From positions 1 through 8,127 of the forward strand of contig CAZVOE010000147.1 in assembly GCA_964628935.1 (NCBI GenBank): a stretch of DNA of 8,127 nucleotides, in the 5' to 3' direction. This DNA is from CAYLHQ01 sp964628935 (GTDB lineage Bacteria > Acidobacteriota > Polarisedimenticolia > Polarisedimenticolales > DASRJG01). Made by a program: the position numbers and the translations under genes. The notes under the pieces were generated by a model, which was not told the origin of the DNA, did not search any database, and worked only from the letters and a program-made list of their open reading frames with translations. Positions 1 through 3,375 of this stretch are shown here, piece after piece; the first letter of the stretch is position 1; every line of letters begins with the position of its first letter.

Positions 1-1103
1 CGGGTCGCCTCGCGCCAGGCATCGGGCGAATCGCGGATGACCTCGTCTGGATCCTTGCCCGCGGGCAGACTGACCACGCCGACATCGGTCATGCCGACAC
101 CCGTGTCGCCTGCCTGGACCTCGCCGATGAGCGCGTTCAATTCGGTCACACCGAATGTACCGGCACTCTGGCCTGCGGGATCGACGTCGTACGCCAGCGC
201 GATCCGCTTGGCATAGCGGGTGAGGAGCGCCACCTGCCCCGGAGTCAGCGCGGTGCCGAGCGAGGCGACGACGTTGTCGAAGCCCGCCTGACGGACCGCA
301 GCCAGGTCCAAGTACCCCTCGACCAGGATGGCAAACCCCTCCCTGCGCACCGCTTCTTTGGCGATATCGAGCCCGTAGAGGTGCTCCCCCTTCACATACG
401 CGGGAGTCTCGGGAGAGTTCAGGTACTTCGGCTCGCCGTCTCCGAGAGCGCGCCCCCCGAACGCGACCACGTGGCCATACAGGTCGCGGATCGGGAAGAT
501 CAACCGGTCCCGGAACCGGTCGTAGTGTCCGTCCCCGGTCTTCCGCCGAAGCGCGAGCCCCGCCACCTCGACCTCCTCGGGCCGGAACCGCTTCCCGACG
601 AGATGGTCGAGAAGCCGTTGCCAGTCGTCCGGGGCGTACCCGAGACCGAGCGCCTCGCGGGTCGCGTCGGCGATCCCCCGCCGCCGCAGGTATTCGCGCG
701 CCATCCGGCCGTCCGCCGGATCGTCGAGCCGTGCACGGAACCAGGCCTCCGCCACCTCCCCGGCCTCCAGGACGCGCCTCCGGATCCGGTCCTTGGGGTT
801 GTCGGCGGTCGGAAGCGGGACTCCCCACCGGCGTGCCAGGAACTCGACCGCCTCCGGGAATTCGATCTGCTCGATCATCATGGCGAAGCGGAAGACGTCT
901 CCGCCGGCCTGGCAGCCGAAACAATAAAAGAGGCCACGTTCGGGGTCGACCGAGAACGACGGGGTCTTTTCTTGGTGGAAGGGACACAGGCCCTTGTGCC
1001 GGCTCCCGGCAGGCTTGAGGGCCACGTAATCTCCGACCAAACGGACGATGTCGCCGGCATTCCGGACCGCGGCGACGAACTCCTTCGTCAGCGGGACACC
1101 CAA
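1..1103 (-). CDS. dnaG: DNA primase DnaG, N-terminal and TOPRIM part (3' end outside window)
   Basis: Synthesises the RNA primers for DNA replication at the fork. The visible 367 residues begin with a CHC2 zinc finger (C40, H43, C61, C64, in CPFH and CFGC), followed by the primase catalytic core with a YLNSPET motif. The TOPRIM fold then shows its acidic residues in EGYLD (E262) and DVDPAG (D306, D308), and a DPDEVIR motif near the left edge. The helicase-binding C-terminal domain lies outside the window. No ATG or GTG fits the N-terminus. I chose TTG at 1103 because an SD-like GGGAGGG sits 7 bases upstream and the zinc finger then falls at its usual distance. The gene follows rpsU by 67 bases, the conserved macromolecular-synthesis order, and rpoD often lies next but cannot be seen here. 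The family call is very secure; the start codon is inferred. Confidence 0.96.
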   Translation of the reverse strand, partial: MGVPLTKEFVAAVRNAGDIVRLVGDYVALKPAGSRHKGLCPFHQEKTPSFSVDPERGLFYCFGCQAGGDVFRFAMMIEQIEFPEAVEFLARRWGVPLPTADNPKDRIRRRVLEAGEVAEAWFRARLDDPADGRMAREYLRRRGIADATREALGLGYAPDDWQRLLDHLVGKRFRPEEVEVAGLALRRKTGDGHYDRFRDRLIFPIRDLYGHVVAFGGRALGDGEPKYLNSPETPAYVKGEHLYGLDIAKEAVRREGFAILVEGYLDLAAVRQAGFDNVVASLGTALTPGQVALLTRYAKRIALAYDVDPAGQSAGTFGVTELNALIGEVQAGDTGVGMTDVGVVSLPAGKDPDEVIRDSPDAWREAT

Positions 1104-1110
1104 GCGGATT

Positions 1111-1117
1111 CCCTCCC
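1111..1117 (-). promoter_or_regulatory. Shine-Dalgarno site for dnaG TTG start
   Basis: On the minus strand GGGAGGG lies 7 bases before the TTG at 1103. It supports TTG as the dnaG start, since no ATG or GTG occurs in that frame near the N-terminus. A TTG start could keep primase synthesis low relative to S21 from the same message; that role is inference. Confidence 0.6.
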
Positions 1118-1136
1118 GTCCGGCGAAGGGGGGCGA

Positions 1137-1149
1137 GGGGCGACGCCCC
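1137..1149 (-). other. GC hairpin in the rpsU-dnaG spacer
   Basis: A 5-bp all-GC stem (GGGGC/GCCCC) with a 3-base loop lies between the rpsU stop and the dnaG start. No T-run follows on the minus strand, so it is not a textbook intrinsic terminator. In E. coli a terminator or processing site between rpsU and dnaG lowers dnaG expression. This hairpin sits in the equivalent place, but GC-rich DNA makes short hairpins common. Confidence 0.25.
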
Positions 1150-1170
1150 CCGCCTGACCCGGGTGCAGGA

Positions 1171-1377
1171 CTACGCGTTGCTCCGACGCTCCTGTGCCAG
1201 ACGCTTCAGAAGCTTCTTTCGCGCTGCGAGGGCCTTGCGCTTCCGCTTCACGCTCGGCTTCTCGTAGTGCTGTCGCTTCTTGATCTCGGTCAGGATGCCG
1301 GACTTCTCGCACTTCCGCTTGAATCGCTTCAAGGCGTTCTCGAGGCTTTCGTCCTCTCGCACCTTGATCAGCGGCAT
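1171..1377 (-). CDS. rpsU: 30S ribosomal protein bS21
   Basis: This small, very basic protein of the 30S subunit acts in translation initiation near the anti-Shine-Dalgarno end of 16S rRNA. The 68-residue product is a full-length match to the family: an N-terminal VREDESLENALKRFKRKCEK segment, the KKRQHYEKPSVKRKRK core and a Lys/Arg-rich C-terminal helix. The ATG at 1377 is preceded by a modest SD (GGTGAG, 6 bases away). It is the first gene of a likely rpsU-dnaG operon and has two promoter candidates in its 245-bp upstream spacer. bS21 is absent from several phyla, such as most Actinobacteria, which helps narrow the host. Confidence 0.97.
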   Translation of the reverse strand: MPLIKVREDESLENALKRFKRKCEKSGILTEIKKRQHYEKPSVKRKRKALAARKKLLKRLAQERRSNA

Positions 1378-1454
1378 GCTCGACTCACCCCGCTTTCTTT
1401 CCCGGTAGGATCCCGAAAGACCCGAATTTCAAGGAGATTCAGGCCAAAACCGCC

Positions 1455-1483
1455 ACTGTAGCCAGGCGGTTCCGGGCTGTCAA
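1455..1483 (-). promoter_or_regulatory. Proximal sigma70-type promoter for rpsU-dnaG
   Basis: On the minus strand a perfect -35 TTGACA (1478-1483) is followed by 17 bases and the -10 TACAGT (1455-1460, 4 of 6 consensus positions, with the key T, A and T). Transcription would start near 1448, giving a leader of about 70 bases before the rpsU ATG. It has a perfect -35 with ideal spacing and lies in non-coding DNA, which makes it credible. Confidence 0.6.
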
Positions 1484-1578
1484 GCGAGGCGCCCCCCCTT
1501 CACCCCGAAGCGATCCGGCGGAAAACCCAGAATACTTCGACCCCACGAGCGCACCGACCATGGCACGACCCCGGAAAT

Positions 1579-1590
1579 CACTTGCAAGTG
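1579..1590. promoter_or_regulatory. Perfect 12-bp palindrome, operator candidate
   Basis: CACTTGCAAGTG is its own reverse complement over all 12 bases. It lies 8 bases downstream of the -10 of the distal rpsU promoter candidate, at or just after the expected start of transcription. That is a typical place for a dimeric repressor to bind. The regulator is unknown, and the promoter assignment on which the placement depends is itself inferred. Confidence 0.4.
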
Positions 1591-1598
1591 CCAGAGCG

Positions 1599-1626
1599 TA
1601 TATACGGGGAAGCAGGCTTCGATCAA
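1599..1626 (-). promoter_or_regulatory. Distal promoter candidate for rpsU-dnaG
   Basis: On the minus strand TTGATC (1621-1626) is separated by 16 bases from TATATA (1599-1604). The AT-rich -10 stands out in this GC-rich DNA. The -35 overlaps the larB stop codon at 1623-1625, so the promoter begins exactly where larB coding ends. It would give a leader of about 215 bases for rpsU. Confidence 0.45.
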
Positions 1627-2435
1627 CCCTTTTTTGCGGTCCTACGGCGGTTGCGTGGCATTCGCGCAACACCCCGCCGGCGCCCCCCGGGAATGCCGTT
1701 GATGAGGGCGGCGAGGCACCCAGCCCCGTACCCGTTGTCGATGTTCACGACGGCGACGCCGGGAGAGCAGGAGTTGAGCATCGCAAGGAGCGCGGCCACT
1801 CCACCGAGCCCCGTCCCGTACCCGGTGCTGGTGGGCACCGCGATGACCGGGCAGTCGACGAGACCCGCGACGACCGATGGAAGGGCCCCCTCCATCCCGG
1901 CGACCGCGACGATGACCCTCGCCGACGCCAGCACCTCCCGGTGGGCAAGGAGCCGGTGGAGTCCGGCCACCCCGACGTCGTGGATCCGGACGACTCCCTG
2001 CCCGAGAAGCTCCGCGGTCAGCGCGGCCTCCTCGGCGACGGGGAGGTCCGAGGTGCCGGCGGTGACCACGACCACCCCTGGGCGCGCGCGGGGGGGCCGG
2101 CCCGATCGCACGACGAGCGCACGTGCCTCTTCGTGGTACTCCGCGGCGGGATGAAGGGCCGCGACCGCCTCGCGCACCTCCGGCCCGACCCGGGTCACGA
2201 GGGCGGTCTGACCCGCGCGGCGCATCCGCTCGACGATCGAAGCGATCTGCTTCGGCGTTTTCCCCGCGCCGTAAACCGCCTCCGGAAACCCTCGGCGCAG
2301 CGCGCGATGAAGGTCAAGGGTGGCGAAGGCCATCTCCTCGGCGGGGAGACGCCGGATCCGCTCGACCCCCTCCTCGACGCTGACCGCCCCCGACCGAACC
2401 TGTCGCAGGAGCGACCTGAGTTCCGCCCTGTTCAA
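1623..2435 (-). CDS. larB: LarB, pyridinium-3,5-biscarboxylic acid mononucleotide synthase
   Basis: First enzyme of nickel-pincer nucleotide cofactor synthesis. It carboxylates the pyridinium ring of nicotinic acid adenine dinucleotide and releases AMP, giving the dicarboxylated mononucleotide used by LarE and LarC (family knowledge). The 270-residue product carries the AIR-carboxylase-like signatures: GFPEAVYGAGKTPKQ (49-63), VVTAGTSDLPVAEEA (123-137), VAGMEGALPS (177-186), VPTSTGYG (200-207), and VVNIDNGYGAG (229-239). C222 in LNSC probably matches the catalytic cysteine near position 221 of the Lactobacillus enzyme. A longer frame opens at 2531, but I chose TTG at 2435 because AAGGAGG lies 9 bases upstream and family homology starts there. 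Unusually, the last ~22 residues form an Arg/Lys-rich tail beyond the normal family end. LarC and LarE are not in the window. Confidence 0.93.
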   Translation of the reverse strand: MNRAELRSLLRQVRSGAVSVEEGVERIRRLPAEEMAFATLDLHRALRRGFPEAVYGAGKTPKQIASIVERMRRAGQTALVTRVGPEVREAVAALHPAAEYHEEARALVVRSGRPPRARPGVVVVTAGTSDLPVAEEAALTAELLGQGVVRIHDVGVAGLHRLLAHREVLASARVIVAVAGMEGALPSVVAGLVDCPVIAVPTSTGYGTGLGGVAALLAMLNSCSPGVAVVNIDNGYGAGCLAALINGIPGGRRRGVARMPRNRRRTAKKG

Positions 2436-2444
2436 GCGCCGCGT

Positions 2445-2451
2445 CCTCCTT
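2445..2451 (-). promoter_or_regulatory. Shine-Dalgarno site for larB TTG start
   Basis: AAGGAGG on the minus strand, 9 bases before the TTG at 2435, fixes the larB start. A longer reading frame opens at 2531 but has no family homology in its first 32 residues and would overlap the start of the divergent PilZ gene. The site overlaps the -35 candidate of that divergent gene. Confidence 0.65.
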
Positions 2452-2479
2452 GACCCTGCGTCGATCGAGCCCCTAGGAT
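2450..2479 (+). promoter_or_regulatory. Promoter candidate for the PilZ gene
   Basis: TTGACC (2450-2455) is followed by 18 bases and TAGGAT (2474-2479), in the 77-bp spacer between the divergent larB and PilZ starts. Transcription would begin near 2486, leaving room for the GGAGG at 2501-2505. I see no comparably good promoter facing larB in the same spacer. Confidence 0.45.
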
Positions 2480-2512
2480 AGCGGCCGTCTTGGAGTTTCG
2501 GGAGGACGCATC

Positions 2513-2890
2513 GTGACGAAGGCCCCGGCAAAGAAGCGCACCCACGAGCGACGGGCGCACGCCCGCTTCGACCGCGCGATCGACATCCATCCGCCCGAGG
2601 AGCACGCCGGAACGCTCGCCCGGATGGTCAGCCGGAACCTTTCGCTCGGCGGTCTCCAGTGCGTGTCGCCCGATCCGATCCCGGAGATGACCCGTCTCGC
2701 GGTGCGCCTCATGATCCCCGACGGCGAGGGAGGGAACGGCCCGGAACCGCTCGACGTGGAAGCGGTCGTCGTGCGGAGCGAAGAGGTGCCGTCGGCGACG
2801 CGCGACGCGCGATACGAGCTGGGGCTCTTCTTCACCTCGATGTCGGACGGGGCGCGAGAACGGCTCGCGCGCTTCCTCGCCGGCTCCTGA
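2513..2890 (+). CDS. PilZ-domain protein, putative c-di-GMP receptor
   Basis: Single-domain cytoplasmic protein of 125 residues. PilZ domains bind cyclic di-GMP and pass the signal to motility, exopolysaccharide or secretion machinery. Both halves of the binding signature are present: R14-x3-R18 in ERRAHARF, and N42-x-S44-x2-G47 in NLSLGG. The barrel follows with AVRLMIPDG, VEAVVVRSEEV and YELGLFFTSM, and a short C-terminal helix (ERLARFLAG). Intact binding residues suggest it really binds the ligand. The GTG start is set by GGAGG 7 bases upstream. It is monocistronic, divergent from larB and upstream of the separately promoted HU gene, so context does not reveal its output. No cyclase or phosphodiesterase gene is nearby. 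Confidence 0.87.
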   Translation: MTKAPAKKRTHERRAHARFDRAIDIHPPEEHAGTLARMVSRNLSLGGLQCVSPDPIPEMTRLAVRLMIPDGEGGNGPEPLDVEAVVVRSEEVPSATRDARYELGLFFTSMSDGARERLARFLAGS

Positions 2891-2938
2891 CCCCTTTCGA
2901 AAACCCGCGTCCCGCTTGCGATTTCGAGCGTCGCACCC

Positions 2939-2967
2939 TTGACACACACACGTGCTCGCGCTGGAAT
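2939..2967 (+). promoter_or_regulatory. Promoter of the HU gene
   Basis: TTGACA (2939-2944, perfect consensus) is followed by 17 bases and TGGAAT (2962-2967, 4 of 6), with transcription expected near 2974. This gives a leader of about 56 bases containing a hairpin and a very strong SD. The combination suits a highly expressed gene. Confidence 0.6.
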
Positions 2968-2976
2968 ACGCACGTG
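2949..2976. repeat. Twin CACGTG palindromes around the HU -10
   Basis: CACGTG occurs at 2949-2954 and 2971-2976, 22 bp centre to centre, about two helical turns. The second is embedded in an 8-bp palindrome GCACGTGC (2970-2977). One copy lies in the -35/-10 spacer and the other at the expected start site, so a dimeric regulator could bind both on one face of the helix. No regulator is identified. Confidence 0.4.
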
Positions 2977-2980
2977 CCGC

Positions 2981-2998
2981 GACGCGCACCCGCGCGTC
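2981..2998 (+). other. Stem-loop in the HU leader
   Basis: GACGCGC and GCGCGTC form a perfect 7-bp stem closed by an ACCC tetraloop. It sits near the 5' end of the expected transcript and 12 bases before the SD. It could stabilise the mRNA 5' end or tune translation; it does not cover the SD. Confidence 0.4.
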
Positions 2999-3010
2999 AA
3001 TCGGGCCGCG

Positions 3011-3020
3011 AAGGAGGTGA
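3011..3020 (+). promoter_or_regulatory. Extended Shine-Dalgarno site of the HU gene
   Basis: AAGGAGGTGA is complementary to the 16S rRNA tail over ten bases and lies 9 bases before the ATG at 3030. It is the strongest SD in the window and fits an abundant DNA-binding protein. Confidence 0.8.
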
Positions 3021-3029
3021 AATCCGGGA

Positions 3030-3305
3030 ATGAACAAGGCTGCACTGATCACCAAGATCTCGAACGACGCGGAGATCACGCGCGCCGCCGCCGCGACCGC
3101 CATCGACAGCCTCATCGAGGGGATCACCGGTTCCCTCAAGCGGGGTCAGCGAGTCACGCTCGTGGGCTTCGGGACGTGGTCCACGTCCAAGCGCAAGGCC
3201 CGCACGGGCCGCAATCCGCAGACCGGTCAGACCATCAAGATCAAGGCGAAGACCGTCGTGCGCTTCAAGGCGGGAGCCGACCTCAACAAGAAGATCAACA
3301 AGTAG
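3030..3305 (+). CDS. HU-family DNA-binding protein
   Basis: A 91-residue histone-like protein that bends and compacts DNA as a dimer in the nucleoid. The N-terminal helical dimerisation part (MNKAALITKISNDAEIT onward) is followed by GFGTW (46-50) and the beta-arm signature RKARTGRNPQTG (54-65). That signature includes P63, the residue that intercalates at the DNA kink in this family. The C-terminal helix ends in NKKINK. It is full length, with no extension. W50 replaces the more common Phe of GFG(S/T)F. An HU homodimer is more likely than an IHF subunit, but the two cannot be separated with certainty here. It has its own promoter, leader hairpin, extended SD and downstream hairpin, so it is probably transcribed alone at a high level. 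Confidence 0.95.
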   Translation: MNKAALITKISNDAEITRAAAATAIDSLIEGITGSLKRGQRVTLVGFGTWSTSKRKARTGRNPQTGQTIKIKAKTVVRFKAGADLNKKINK

Positions 3306-3330
3306 TCCCGCTTCAACAAATCTCGGGAGA

Positions 3331-3365
3331 GCGGAGGCGCGGCCCTTGCGGGGCGGCGCCTCCGC
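3331..3365. terminator. Shared hairpin between convergent HU and peptidase genes
   Basis: GCGGAGGCGC (3331-3340) pairs perfectly with GCGCCTCCGC (3356-3365), a 10-bp GC-rich stem. Its 15-base loop can itself pair through CCC and GGG. It lies 25 bases after the HU stop and 10 bases after the peptidase stop on the other strand, so it can act on both transcripts. No clear T-run follows on either side, so termination may be inefficient or aided. Confidence 0.55.
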
Positions 3366-3375
3366 GGCTCCGTCC

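Noticed and set aside
381..1157. Plus-strand frame of 258 codons opposite dnaG
   Set aside because: Shadow of dnaG, whose minus-strand translation carries the zinc finger and TOPRIM motifs.
1439..1672. 77-codon minus-strand frame in the larB-rpsU spacer
   Set aside because: It starts inside larB in another frame, lacks an SD, has no recognisable family, and runs across both rpsU promoter candidates.
1560..2453. 297-codon plus-strand frame opposite larB
   Set aside because: Arg/Asp/Pro-rich antisense frame with no domain; LarB motifs are unambiguous on the other strand.
2895..2902. TTTCGAAA palindrome after the PilZ stop
   Set aside because: Only 8 bp, no stem-loop potential and no T-run; not enough for a terminator or operator call.
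2432..3139. 235-codon minus-strand frame opposite the PilZ gene
   Set aside because: Antisense to PilZ and the HU promoter and start; no family resemblance and no SD.
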